Part shown: positions 61,079-64,000 of the stretch, piece after piece
Numbering within the stretch: position 1 is the stretch's first letter
Layout: every line of letters starts with the position of its first letter
NCBI RefSeq assembly: GCF_033807715.1
Contig: NC_084607.1
Coordinates: 891,001 to 955,000 of the forward strand
Source: Cololabis saira
Lineage: Eukaryota; Chordata; Actinopteri; Beloniformes; Belonidae
DNA: 64,000 bases
Direction of reading: 5' to 3'
Notes under the pieces: model-generated
The model's input: the letters and a program-made list of their open reading frames with translations, nothing else
Databases searched by the model: none
Told to the model about the DNA's origin: nothing
Translations under genes and position numbers: made by a program

Positions 61079-62908
61079 GTAGTGATGATGATGATGACCC
61101 CGTCCCCCCCCCACCCTCTAGCCCACCCCCCCGCCCCCCCCGGTACCCACCAAGCAGCAGTACCTGTGCCAGCCCCTGCTGGACGCCGTCATGGCCAACA
61201 TCCGCTCCCCCGTCTTCAACCACTCCCTGTACCGGACCTTCGCCCCGGCCATGAGCGCCATCCACGGCCCCCCCATCACCGGCCCCCCGGTGGGGGCCCG
61301 CAAGAGGAAGCTGGAGGAGGACGAGCCCGCTATCCCCAACATCCTGCAGGGGGAGGTGGCCCGGCTGGACGTCCGCTTCCTGGTGCAGCTGGACCCGGGA
61401 TTCTGCAGCAACAACGGAACTGTGCACCTCGTCTGCAAGCTGGGTGAGTCAGGTGACCGAGTCAGGTGACCTCTGACACGGTGGGGGGGGGGGGGGGTGA
61501 GTCACATGACCTCTGACACGGTGGGGGGGGGTGAGTCACATGACCGAGTCACATGACCTCAGACACACGGGGGGGGGGCTGACCTAGAGATGCACCATCA
61601 GGATTAGGCCTGTGTTGAAAAGATCGATTTTCCGATTTTAAATCGATTCTCATATTAATTCCTAAAAATCGATTCATATGTCTAAAGATCGATTAAAAAA
61701 AATATATATATTTTTTTTTTTCATCATTACAACTTTTGGTTATTTTTTTGTTTATGCCCAAAAAAGGGATATTTTGTTGGACACGAGAATAACTGGTGCC
61801 ATGTTTTTGCCTTTAAATATGTTTAAAGGTATGAAAACATTAAAGTTTTCAGTTATAATTGCATAAATTGTCTATATTTCATTACTTTATATACTGTCTT
61901 TGGGTTACATTTGCAAAAAATCCTAAAAACCAAATGCTCAAAAATTAAAAACCAAAATAGACCGAAAATGGAACAAATAAAAACGGAATGTGGGAAAAAC
62001 TAAAAGTGATTTCCTGCGTCTCTGTTTCCTCCCTGGATCTGTTTGGTAATTCTGACCCACAATGTTTCTGTTTCAGTTCTATCAGCATTCTGGGAGCTGA
62101 TTGGTCCTTACAGCATCATTAGCTGCAATACTTGCTGTTGAATCTCAATATAATACTAGTATTAATATGTTGCAGAACTACAGTCATATCATTCATGCAA
62201 CAGCTGAAAAAACTGTTTTAATAACACTAACCCAAATCAATAGCGGATCGAATCAGATCATGATAATCGATTCTGAATCCTAAGAATCGGAATTGAATCG
62301 ATTCTTGATATTTGAATCGATCCCCAGCCCTAATCAGGATTTTGAGGGCCGATCACCAATAACCGATCTCCAAAAGCAGAATCTACCGATCACAGTGTGA
62401 AATCCATAAATTCTTCAATATTGTCGTCTCATGTTCAACAATGACACTGTTATTAGGTATAAAAATTAGGAGATTAGAAATTAAATGAGGCCCACCTCCC
62501 CGCCCGCTCGGGCGGCGGTTCCTCCGGAACACACGGTGTTTCTCAAAGCGCTCTCCCGAGGGAGCTGCGGTGAGAACCCCCGACAACACATATTCGGTGC
62601 ACTGCGCCATTGGGCGCACCGCACATTTTGAAAAAAAAGACGTTTATATACGCCTAATGGTCGTGAAAATACGGTATTTTCTGATCTCCGATCAAAACCA
62701 ATGGCGGGGCGTTGTCGGGTCGATACCGATCAGTGCATCTCTAGTCTGACCTCCAGGGGGCGTGGCCTGTTACTAGGGGGCGTGGTCTAACCTGTGACTC
62801 CTCCCCCAGATGACAAGAACCTGCCCAGCGTTCCTCCTCTGCAGCTCAGCGTTCCTGCAGATTATCCGGATCAGAGCCCGTTCTGGACCGACGACCGGGA
62901 CCAGTACG
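33486..62908 (+). CDS. med15: Mediator of RNA polymerase II transcription subunit 15 (16 coding exons; 3' end outside the window)
   Basis: MED15 is a tail subunit of nuclear Mediator. Its N-terminal KIX domain binds transcription activators and its C-terminus docks into the complex. Joining the exons listed separately gives 724 codons plus one base, against roughly 790 residues in human MED15, with about 45 still to come beyond this window. Residues about 9-73 form the KIX domain (DWRSPQFRQKVV, EYLSLVARLIIHFRDIH). Residues about 145-350 are glutamine-rich, and about 430-500 are proline/serine-rich (TPQNYGVPSPGPLNTP). Residues about 500-724 are the conserved C-terminal region (QLSKYIEPLRRMINKIDKNE, RCPLKTLQKCEIALEKLK, NIRSPVFNHSLYRTF) with a basic RKRK at about 644-647. 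All 15 junctions use GT-AG and the phases agree. The start has a strong context (GCCATGG) and matches the vertebrate N-terminus. Identity is near certain; alternative exons cannot be excluded. Confidence 0.97.
33597..33632. repeat. (AGCCT)n short tandem repeat in MED15 intron 1
   Basis: GGTTAGCCTAGCCTAGCCT continues for about six units, 45 bp after the exon 1 donor. Confidence 0.9.
33697..34392 (+). repeat. 41/42-bp minisatellite in MED15 intron 1, same family as 11776-24058
   Basis: Units share TTATTTACAGCAGAAAAC and GTTTAAAACCCGTTTATT with the minisatellite of the left-hand higher-order repeat. About 15 or more units lie in the sense orientation of MED15. Each unit reads like a 3' splice site (T-rich tract, then TTTACAG, then CAG). 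The linker, terminal repeat and 110-bp satellite are absent here. Confidence 0.93.
34395..34700. mobile_element. Internally deleted Tc1-like element (long inverted repeats)
   Basis: Left arm AAATTCAACTAAAGGTGAAAC and right arm GTTTCACCTTTAAGTTGAAT are inverted repeats, as is CCTTTATTTGTTATAA. I recognise these sequences from fish Tc1-like transposons. No transposase remains. Confidence 0.7.
34701..35201. other. AT-rich intron sequence
   Basis: No gene or element recognised; some short ATT repeats at about 34880-34925. Confidence 0.5.
35202..35700 (+). mobile_element. LINE 3' fragment in MED15 intron 1
   Basis: The open frame 35202-35396 contains CVSVCGIKLWNGLNLELKEC, which resembles the C-terminal tail of fish LINE reverse transcriptases (CGxKLWN). 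The rest is AT-rich 3' sequence. Boundaries are approximate. Confidence 0.55.
35748..35886. repeat. Fold-back element in MED15 intron 1
   Basis: GTGCACTTCGAGAAAAAAGT at the left and ACTTTTTTCTCGAAGTGCAC at the right are perfect inverted repeats. The interior is also partly inverted (CGAAATTTCGACG). Confidence 0.85.
36098..36191 (+). CDS. med15: MED15 exon 2
   Basis: Acceptor TTCTCTAG; donor GTGAGT at 36192. Codes for EEAMRKAG through YIKAKTR, the middle KIX helix region, which matches the vertebrate family closely. Ends on a codon boundary. Confidence 0.96.
36240..37240. mobile_element. Degenerate DNA-transposon region in MED15 intron 2
   Basis: The flanks at about 36270-36410 (CGTTTGGACCTGTC, ATGCGTGTAGACC) and 37095-37235 (CGTGTGGACGGGG, AAACGGAGG) look like the two ends of one element, roughly inverted. 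The centre is a palindromic repeat that has expanded into a 12-bp satellite. Confidence 0.45.
36733..36983. repeat. 12-bp satellite (GCCGTAGGGTAC) in MED15 intron 2
   Basis: About 20 tandem units of GCCGTAGGGTAC with a GTGC variant. The unit is the palindromic core of the TTTATGGTTCTGCG repeat family (CCCTACGCCGTAGGG), so the array probably arose inside a copy of that element. Very rich in CpG. Confidence 0.93.
37283..37334 (+). CDS. med15: MED15 exon 3
   Basis: Acceptor TTGTTCCAG; donor GTGAGT at 37335. Codes for EEYLSLVARLIIHFRDI, the last KIX helix, and leaves one base. Confidence 0.96.
37504..37527 (+). CDS. med15: MED15 exon 4 (24-bp microexon)
   Basis: A 24-bp exon between CTCCTGCAG and GTGAGT codes for HKKALGGP and keeps phase 1 on both sides. 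Skipping it would remove 8 residues without a frameshift. It corresponds to the short linker after the KIX domain. Confidence 0.9.
37840..39197. mobile_element. hAT-like element with perfect 8-bp target duplication
   Basis: Starts TAGGGCTGGGCGATATGG and ends ATCGCCCAGCCCTA. Flanked by AATTGAAT at 37832-37839 and 39198-39205. Contains another hAT end (GGGATGCACCGAAA at about 38064), part of the palindromic repeat at about 38505, and a CA tract at about 38608-38669. No intact transposase. Confidence 0.88.
39206..39945. other. Intron 4 spacer with T-rich low-complexity tract
   Basis: A run of TTTTTATTG-like sequence fills about 39620-39845. No gene recognised. Confidence 0.6.
39946..40104. repeat. 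About 21-bp minisatellite (GACCACGCCCCTTCTAGAGA)
   Basis: Seven or eight imperfect units of GACCACGCCCCTTTTAGA type. The CCACGCCC motif is GC-box-like, but I see no promoter context. Confidence 0.85.
41061..41548. mobile_element. TACCGTATT-family non-autonomous element
   Basis: Left end TACCGTATTGTCCTGATTAT and right end ATTCAGGCCAATACGGTA are inverted, with GTAAGACGACCCCC-like sequence inside. Confidence 0.7.
41821..42371. mobile_element. TACCGTATT-family element (TCTGGACTATAAGCC type)
   Basis: Left ACCGTATTTTCTGGACTATA and right TATAGTCCAGAAAATACGGT are a perfect inverted pair. Inside, a GAGCGGATGCGGCTTGTATA segment is repeated in tandem at about 42230-42350. Confidence 0.85.
42847..43032 (+). 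CDS. med15: MED15 exon 5
   Basis: Acceptor CTCTGCTAG; donor GTGAGT at 43033. Codes for DPMNALTNLTG, then a Gly/Pro/Met-rich stretch (GGIGMGPRPAG, GAMGAMGPMQIG) like the vertebrate segment after the KIX domain. Strongly GC-rich compared with the surrounding introns. Confidence 0.95.
43325..43838. mobile_element. hAT-like non-autonomous element carrying a (GGAA)n expansion
   Basis: Starts TAGGAATGGGTGATATTTTA and ends ACCGCCCATCCCTA. Flanked by CAAAGTAC at 43317-43324 and 43839-43846. The interior holds about 46 GGAA units (43480-43664). The same family, in the opposite orientation, occurs at 56756. Confidence 0.9.
44210..44560 (-). mobile_element. Copy of the membrane/coiled-coil element, 3' coding part
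   Basis: Reads, on the minus strand, the last codons of the coiled-coil ORF (KTLEKLEARLG) followed by the shared 3' region (ATTATAGAATCAACAATTAT region, CCACCAGGGAGATTGTGACC). Truncated at GAGCTC at about 44550, where unrelated GC-rich sequence begins. Confidence 0.85.
44811..45319. mobile_element. hAT-like non-autonomous element with perfect 8-bp target duplication
   Basis: Starts TAGGGCTGAGCGATTTTGG and ends AATCGCACAGCCCTA. Flanked by GTACGAGT at 44803-44810 and 45320-45327. Terminally related to the element at 37840. Confidence 0.9.
45493..45752 (+). CDS. med15: MED15 exon 6 (glutamine-rich)
   Basis: Acceptor GGCTCCGCAG; donor GTACGA at 45753. Codes for GGPGQMPMQQMV followed by long CAG-coded glutamine runs broken by Leu, Phe, His and Asn. 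Ends on a codon boundary. The CAG tracts are likely length-polymorphic. Confidence 0.93.
45828..46185 (-). mobile_element. Copy of the membrane/coiled-coil element with intact C-terminal frame, MED15 intron 6
   Basis: On the minus strand the frame KLDAILKQNRRLAAVFELIG continues into KMDKTLEKLEARLGGN and stops. This is the only copy here in which the coiled-coil frame is continuous; the copies at 58690 and 62990 lack one base at the same place. Its 5' part is missing. Confidence 0.85.
46316..46645 (+). CDS. med15: MED15 exon 7 (Gln/Ala-rich)
   Basis: Acceptor CCGTGTACAG; donor GTGAGA at 46646; 330 bp in phase 0 at both ends. Codes for MHQTRMQLQ, glutamine runs, a QAQAQA alternation, SIQHMVQ and QLKIQALQ. 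Confidence 0.93.
46660..46760. repeat. Teleost interspersed repeat fragment (TTTATTTATATAGCAC)
   Basis: TTTATTTATATAGCACAATT and CAAAGTGCTTTACAT are typical of a very common fish repeat, probably a LINE or SINE 3' end. It begins right after the exon 7 donor. Confidence 0.65.
46761..47702. other. MED15 intron 7 sequence, with an LTR-like fragment
   Basis: Positions 46832-46912 (TGTTAGGTTCCTAAGCAACA) match the start of the LTR at 48923. The remainder is unremarkable, with CA-rich patches at about 47195-47245 and no gene. Confidence 0.5.
47703..48523. mobile_element. hAT-like non-autonomous element (CAGTGTTTCCCCTA ends)
   Basis: Left CAGTGTTTCCCCTAGAAT and right TAGGGGAAACACTG are inverted, and subterminal CAGGCC motifs match too. 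Flanks share only GAAAC, so the target duplication is uncertain. A half copy of the palindromic repeat lies at about 48100-48140. Confidence 0.75.
48524..49491 (-). mobile_element. LTR-element remnant: LTR, primer-binding site and leader
   Basis: A candidate LTR spans 48923-49491 (TGTTAGGTTCC ... CATAACATAACA on the + strand, so TGTT/AACA ends). Two bases inside it, on the minus strand, TGGTGCCGAAACCCGGGA is a good tRNA-type primer-binding site (48902-48921). A leader-like region follows to about 48524. No gag or pol frames remain, so the superfamily is not determined. Confidence 0.65.
49595..49699 (+). CDS. med15: MED15 exon 8
   Basis: Acceptor GTGTTAGCAG; donor GTGAGA at 49700; 105 bp in phase 0. 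Codes for ARASQLQ, a Gln/Ala-rich run and SVPGQ. The preceding intron is 2.9 kb and could hide an alternative exon that I did not find. Confidence 0.88.
49787..49909 (+). CDS. med15: MED15 exon 9
   Basis: Acceptor CCCTCTGCAG; donor GTAGCT at 49910; 123 bp in phase 0. Codes for MVRPNMQNLARMPRPPVST and an Ala/Asn-rich tail. Its last 19 bases and the donor are copied repeatedly in the tandem array that follows. Confidence 0.88.
49907..50196 (+). repeat. 26/28-bp minisatellite copying the MED15 exon 9 end and donor
   Basis: Eleven units start with CAGGTAGCTAACACCGGCC at 49907, 49935, 49961, 49987, 50013, 50039, 50065, 50091, 50117, 50143 and 50171. The unit contains the last bases of exon 9 (ACCGGCCATGACGCAGCAG) and its donor GTAGCT. 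Most units have GGTAG in place of ACGCAG, giving 26 bp instead of 28. Confidence 0.95.
50231..50276. repeat. Perfect 46-bp palindrome
   Basis: The half-site ATCGTCTTATAGACGGTAGA plus CGA is followed by its exact reverse complement, with no spacer. Part of it (GACGGTAGACGATCGTCT) recurs at about 53358-53376 on the other side of the transposon and minisatellite. Confidence 0.95.
50294..52799. mobile_element. DNA transposon with about 330-bp terminal inverted repeats, MED15 intron 9
   Basis: The left repeat, about 50294-50620, starts TAGTCGGCTGCATTTATG. The right repeat, about 52463-52799, ends ATATGCAGCCGACTA. They are near-identical inverted over about 300 bp (for example TACTAGGTGTACTTAATGAC versus GTCATTAAGTACACCTAGTA). 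Between them lies a minus-strand protein frame. The flanks are T-rich, so the target duplication cannot be read. Superfamily not determined. Confidence 0.85.
51117..51972 (-). pseudogene. Transposon-encoded protein, C-terminal part with CXC-like cysteine cluster, frameshifted
   Basis: The minus-strand frame enters near 51972 after an acceptor-like TTGCAG. It reads through TTTLIGEDTHLLILLLYYAE and HAFTGCDTTSRIFSVGKQSA, then breaks by a frameshift at about 51440-51480. The second frame contains WGWKLEGNIFLPVMT and a cluster CNCKTACRTQRCSCRAYGLP followed by C-x3-C-x2-C. I know this combination (HxxTGCDTTS plus the cysteine cluster) only as uncharacterised transposon-related proteins in fish and invertebrates; the cluster resembles tesmin/TSO1 CXC domains. 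No activity is assigned. Confidence 0.7.
52800..53357 (+). repeat. TTTCGGG-type minisatellite upstream of MED15 exon 10
   Basis: Imperfect units of TTTATTTTCGGGTGTGTTTC with TTTTTTCGGG variants. The long Phe/Gly/Val ORFs are translations of the repeat. One frame runs into exon 10, which does not make them coding. Confidence 0.93.
53422..53537 (+). CDS. med15: MED15 exon 10 (NAGNAG acceptor)
   Basis: The acceptor reads CCCAGCAG, so splicing could start the exon at 53419 (one extra Gln) or 53422. Codes for VQQHAMMSSPSPVQVPTPQM and a Pro-rich run, ending NSA plus two bases. Donor GTGAGT at 53538. Matches the vertebrate MPPPPQPSPQP segment. Confidence 0.92.
53590..54344. mobile_element. hAT-like element with perfect target duplication, MED15 intron 10
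   Basis: Starts AGTGCTGGGCGGTATACCG and ends CATACCGCCCAGCACT. GCTAGCTGCT flanks both sides (53580-53589 and 54345-54354). Within it are a CGCTACGCTAGCGC tandem (about 53710-53765) and a nested TGATGCACCGATTG element (about 53790-54000). Confidence 0.9.
54378..54505 (+). CDS. med15: MED15 exon 11
   Basis: Acceptor CCCGTTGCAG; donor GTACGA at 54506. Codes for SSGPTPSPGGFQPSPSPQPS and RTPQNYGVPSPGPLNTP, nearly as in other vertebrates. A minisatellite begins within about 15 bp of the donor. Confidence 0.95.
54515..55640. repeat. About 34-bp minisatellite in MED15 intron 11
   Basis: Roughly 32 units of CTCACTTCCTGTCTGTCCCT followed by CGGCTCTGCCCCGC, with variants GCTACCGC and a short CACTTCATTT unit. 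Two long ORFs read from exon 11 through the donor into the array; they are artefacts of an open repeat. Confidence 0.95.
55641..55988. other. Intron 11 sequence with a LINE-like 3' tail
   Basis: AT-rich, ending in AATAAACTAAACTAAACTAA at about 55957, which looks like a LINE tail. No gene. Confidence 0.5.
55989..56285 (+). pseudogene. L1-type LINE ORF2 C-terminal fragment
   Basis: An uninterrupted 98-codon frame begins PETVVHLFWLCSHSKKLWAD and ends KEMELEFNPNINK before TGA. The ETV-HLFW-C pattern is typical of the region after the reverse transcriptase in fish L1 elements. The 3' region continues to a short A-tail near 56430. The copy is 5'-truncated. Confidence 0.75.
56460..56594 (+). CDS. 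med15: MED15 exon 12
   Basis: Acceptor TCCCCCAG; donor GTGGGA (weak at +3 to +5) at 56595. Codes for NPGSVMSPAGASSLEDQQYM and QLSKYIEPLRRMINKIDKNE, part of the conserved C-terminal region. Confidence 0.96.
56756..57264. mobile_element. hAT-like element carrying a polypyrimidine expansion, MED15 intron 12
   Basis: Starts CAGGGACGGCCGGTATGGAC and ends AAAATATCGCCCATTCCTA. ATCTAGAC and ACCTAGAC outside match at 7 of 8. Same family as 43325 in the opposite orientation. The interior has long CT and CTTT tracts (56960-57190), with CAGGCTCATTTCTTTCTTTT as a higher unit. Confidence 0.85.
57273..57660. other. Intron 12 spacer, no gene recognised
   Basis: GCCATGAAACATCAAT and GCCATGAACATAAAAG suggest an old interspersed repeat, but I could not define ends. 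Confidence 0.4.
57668..58173. repeat. 23-bp minisatellite in MED15 intron 12
   Basis: About 22 units of CGGACGTTACTTGGGA followed by ACAGAAT or CGGGAAT. Both variants are 23 bp, so the array is a second two-state repeat, here of constant unit length. Long ORFs are open in all three frames and are not genes. Confidence 0.95.
58427..58490 (+). CDS. med15: MED15 exon 13
   Basis: Acceptor TGTTTCCAG; donor GTGAGA at 58491. Codes for DRKKDLSKMKSLLNILTDPT and leaves two bases. Followed by a short 121-bp intron. Confidence 0.96.
58612..58678 (+). CDS. med15: MED15 exon 14
   Basis: Acceptor GTGACCCCCAG; donor GTGAGA at 58679. Codes for RCPLKTLQKCEIALEKLK then NDMAV. The repeat element described at 58690 begins about 10 bp after the donor. 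Confidence 0.96.
58690..59345 (-). mobile_element. Copy of the membrane/coiled-coil element, MED15 intron 14
   Basis: On the minus strand the linker and coiled-coil frame INTQTLTLGEQNRKLDVIL continues to EQNRRLAA. A one-base deficit relative to the 45828 copy then shifts the frame. The shared 3' region follows and extends to about 58690, 10 bp from the exon 14 donor. The membrane part is missing. Confidence 0.85.
59346..59860. other. Intron 14 interspersed-repeat sequence, unclassified
   Basis: GACACAGGTGTGCCACAATC and surrounding sequence look like part of a fish interspersed repeat. I see no coding frame or clear termini. Confidence 0.4.
59861..60525. mobile_element. Teleost interspersed repeat (AAGCTGCAAGCAGCGATGAA ... 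CTCGGGCCCTAAT)
   Basis: Starts AAAGCTGCAAGCAGCGATGA, contains GGGGGCGCTGTTGAGCCGTT and ends GTGCTCGGGCCCTAATTAA. I recognise this as a widespread fish repeat without a host gene. Its class is not settled by what is visible. Confidence 0.7.
60541..60790. other. Intron 14 sequence between repeats
   Basis: CTACAGGAACGACTTTGGCA and ACTACCTAGAGATTTACC may belong to the adjoining LINE 3' end. No gene. Confidence 0.4.
60791..61018 (-). pseudogene. LINE reverse transcriptase C-terminal fragment (L2/CR1-like)
   Basis: The minus-strand frame contains FGGRAFCYQEPLLWNQLPIW and STFKTKLKTFLFSKAYS before the stop. This FxxxxPxLWNxLP ... FKxxLKTxLF pattern is the usual end of L2/CR1-type LINE proteins. Strongly 5'-truncated; no catalytic motifs remain. 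Confidence 0.85.
61038..61097. repeat. (GAT)n microsatellite before MED15 exon 15
   Basis: About 17 GAT units with one interruption, about 25 bp upstream of the exon 15 acceptor. A C-rich tract follows. Confidence 0.95.
61122..61443 (+). CDS. med15: MED15 exon 15
   Basis: Acceptor CACCCTCTAG; donor GTGAGT at 61444. Codes for PTPPPPPVPTKQQYLCQ, NIRSPVFNHSLYRTF, a basic RKRK patch and GEVARLDVRFLVQLDP, ending VCKL plus one base. The largest conserved block of the C-terminal domain. Confidence 0.97.
61585..62743. mobile_element. Outer hAT-like element (TAGAGATGCACC family), MED15 intron 15
   Basis: Starts TAGAGATGCACCATCAGGAT and ends GATCAGTGCATCTCTA. The outer 8-mers GGCTGACC (61577-61584) and GTCTGACC (62744-62751) match at 7 of 8. 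Same terminal family as the ends at 37602 and 42780. It is interrupted by the element at 61605. Confidence 0.85.
61605..62332. mobile_element. Nested hAT-like element with perfect 8-bp target duplication
   Basis: Starts TAGGCCTGTGTTGAAAAGAT and ends CGATCCCCAGCCCTA. ATCAGGAT flanks it at 61597-61604 and 62333-62340. It landed 20 bp inside the outer element. It has many GATCGATT motifs and no transposase. Confidence 0.9.
62810..62908 (+). CDS. med15: MED15 exon 16
   Basis: Acceptor CTCCCCCAG; donor GTGAGA at 62909. Codes for DDKNLPSVPPLQLSVPADYP then DQSPFWTDDRDQY. In vertebrates about 45 more residues follow, which must lie beyond 64000. Confidence 0.96.
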
Positions 62909-63014
62909 GTGAGATTCAGATTCTGCTCCTCCCCCTCCCTGTCTGTCCTGCTGCTGCTTTTGTTTGTCTCGTCTTCAGAGTCTCTTCTTTTCACTCCTCC
63001 CAAACTCTACAATC

Positions 63015-63179
63015 ATGGAATTGATTAACTGGTCTCTCAGCACAATCAGAAGTCAGGGGGTAAGGGAGCCCTCCTGCCCCGATGGGAGGTTTTTTACTGG
63101 ATACACAATGGATTCCTACAAATACTGGAAACATTTGTGTTTGGTGATTCTGTCTGTCGAGAACGTTGAAGATGCTTCA
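63015..63179 (+). pseudogene. Element ORF, N-terminal part
   Basis: 54 codons from an ATG to a TAA. It shares NWSLSTI, SQGVREPS and ILSV with the frame at 30695, so the reading frame is conserved between two copies. Compared with 30695 it lacks a DHIFATR segment. The continuation lies in the next frame. Confidence 0.65.
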
Positions 63180-63181
63180 TA

Positions 63182-63481
63182 ATTGGATTTATGATAGCAG
63201 GATTTCTCCTGATCGGAGGAGGGGGATTCCTGGTCTACCGACAAACGCGTAAGTCGTCGACAGCTGTTCTGGCTCTTTCAGAGCTGCCGGACGTGGCTGA
63301 AGGATCAAGCAAGGTGATCAACACTCAGACTTTAACGCTGGGGGAGCAAAGCCGTAAGCTGGATGTGATTCTTGAACAGAATCTCAGGCTGGCGGCGTCT
63401 TTGAGCTCATTGGTAAGATGGAGAAGACCTTGGAGAAGTTGGAAGCTCGGCTTGGCGGGAATTGATCACAAATTCGTCTGA
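63182..63481 (+). pseudogene. Element ORF, membrane segment and coiled-coil part
   Basis: The frame holds one strong transmembrane helix (IAGFLLIGGGGFLVY) followed by basic residues, then a Ser/Leu/Ala-rich linker, then TLTLGEQSRKLDVILEQN with a heptad pattern. A one-base difference near 63393 moves it out of the frame used by the 45828 copy, giving a different tail (RRPWRSWKLG) that the 58690 copy shares. The likely topology is a single-pass membrane protein; the function is unknown. Confidence 0.65.
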
Positions 63482-63900
63482 TTGGAGTCGCCATTGATGA
63501 ACCAGAGACTGAAGGCAGACGGAAAATTACTGAGTCTGTCTGTTTTCAATATAATTGTTGATTCTATAATCTGGCCTTGACAGAGCGGTTTTGGCCGATC
63601 GCTCTGGTCACAATCTCCCTGGTGGAATGTAAACAAGGTGACTCTGCCCCCACTAACCCTCCCCTCTCAGGAACATCTGTGGACCTGTTTCAGAACTGAC
63701 CGAGCCGTCTGATAACATCAAGGACATTGGCTGAGAGAAGATCTGAGAGAAGTTCACGGACTTACCGCTACACACACACTTACTGATAAACACACCTCCC
63801 TTTATAGTCGACCCCTGTCATGTTGCTTCTGTGCAGAGGTGTTATTTCTTTGCACTTTCACACTGTGTATTTATACAGTGTGAGGAGCCTTTCTTTTCCC

Positions 63901-64000
63901 TCCTCCCTCCCAAATGTCCTTCCTCTGATCTGTAATTCTATTCCAACTTTATTCTATTCTCTGATCTGTAATTCTATTCCAACTTTCTTCTATTTGTTTC
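63901..64000. repeat. Short direct repeat at the window edge
   Basis: CTCTGATCTGTAATTCTATT and TCCAACTTTCTTCTATT-like sequence appear twice in tandem, about 43 bp apart. No MED15 exon was found here. Confidence 0.6.

Larger units (their letters stand above)
62990..63900 (+). mobile_element. Most complete copy of the membrane/coiled-coil element, MED15 intron 16
   Basis: From the ATG at 63015 it codes a soluble-looking N-terminal part (NWSLSTI, SQGVREPSCPDG, SYKYW, LCLVILSV), then shifts by one base at about 63177. A strongly hydrophobic segment (IAGFLLIGGGGFLVY) and basic RQTRK follow, then a linker, a heptad-like coiled coil and a shared 3' region (ATTCTATAATCTGGCC; CCACTAACCCTCCCCTCTC). 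I do not recognise the family. The 5' end and exact 3' end are unknown. Confidence 0.8.

Overview
The window is vertebrate nuclear DNA, almost certainly from a teleost fish. The one host gene is MED15 (Mediator tail subunit 15). Sixteen coding exons on the + strand run from 33486 to 62908, and the last coding exon or exons lie beyond the right edge. All the splice phases I worked out fit together, giving 724 codons plus one base. The rest is repeat: satellites, minisatellites, microsatellites and many nested DNA transposons, including fish-type hAT elements with 8-bp target duplications, a Harbinger-like element and a TTAA-type element, plus pieces of LINEs and an LTR element. There is no operon structure and no bacterial, plasmid or phage signature.

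Left third (1-31600). After about 1.8 kb of unremarkable DNA come two interleaved satellites. One is a T-rich CGTGCG family (1797-2105 and 5213-7734). The other is a two-state satellite made only of 10-bp and 15-bp units (2112-5212 and 7735-11735). From about 11780 to 24400 there is a nine-module higher-order repeat. Each module holds a 41/42-bp minisatellite, a unique-looking linker, one transposon-like left terminal repeat and a 110-bp satellite. The matching right terminus appears only at the far right end. From 24662 to 28198 lies a minus-strand non-LTR retrotransposon with two small coding lesions, bounded on both sides by microsatellites. A (CA)123 tract follows at 30799-31044.

MED15 (33316-64000). 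The KIX domain is coded by exons 1-4, glutamine-rich segments by exons 6-8, proline/serine-rich segments by exons 10-11, and the conserved C-terminal Mediator-association region by exons 12-16. Introns are packed with nested transposons and at least five minisatellites. One minisatellite is built from the exon 9 splice donor itself. Another, in intron 1, is the same family as the distant higher-order repeat and carries many copies of a 3'-splice-site-like sequence.

The most interesting unexplained items are: (i) a repeated element (five copies, at 30695, 44210, 45828, 58690 and 62990) that seems to encode a small protein with one membrane segment and a C-terminal coiled coil, which I do not recognise; (ii) a 2.5-kb DNA transposon with about 330-bp terminal inverted repeats and a cysteine-rich ORF; (iii) the one-sided amplification of a terminal-repeat element; and (iv) the two-state satellite, which is open in all three forward frames.
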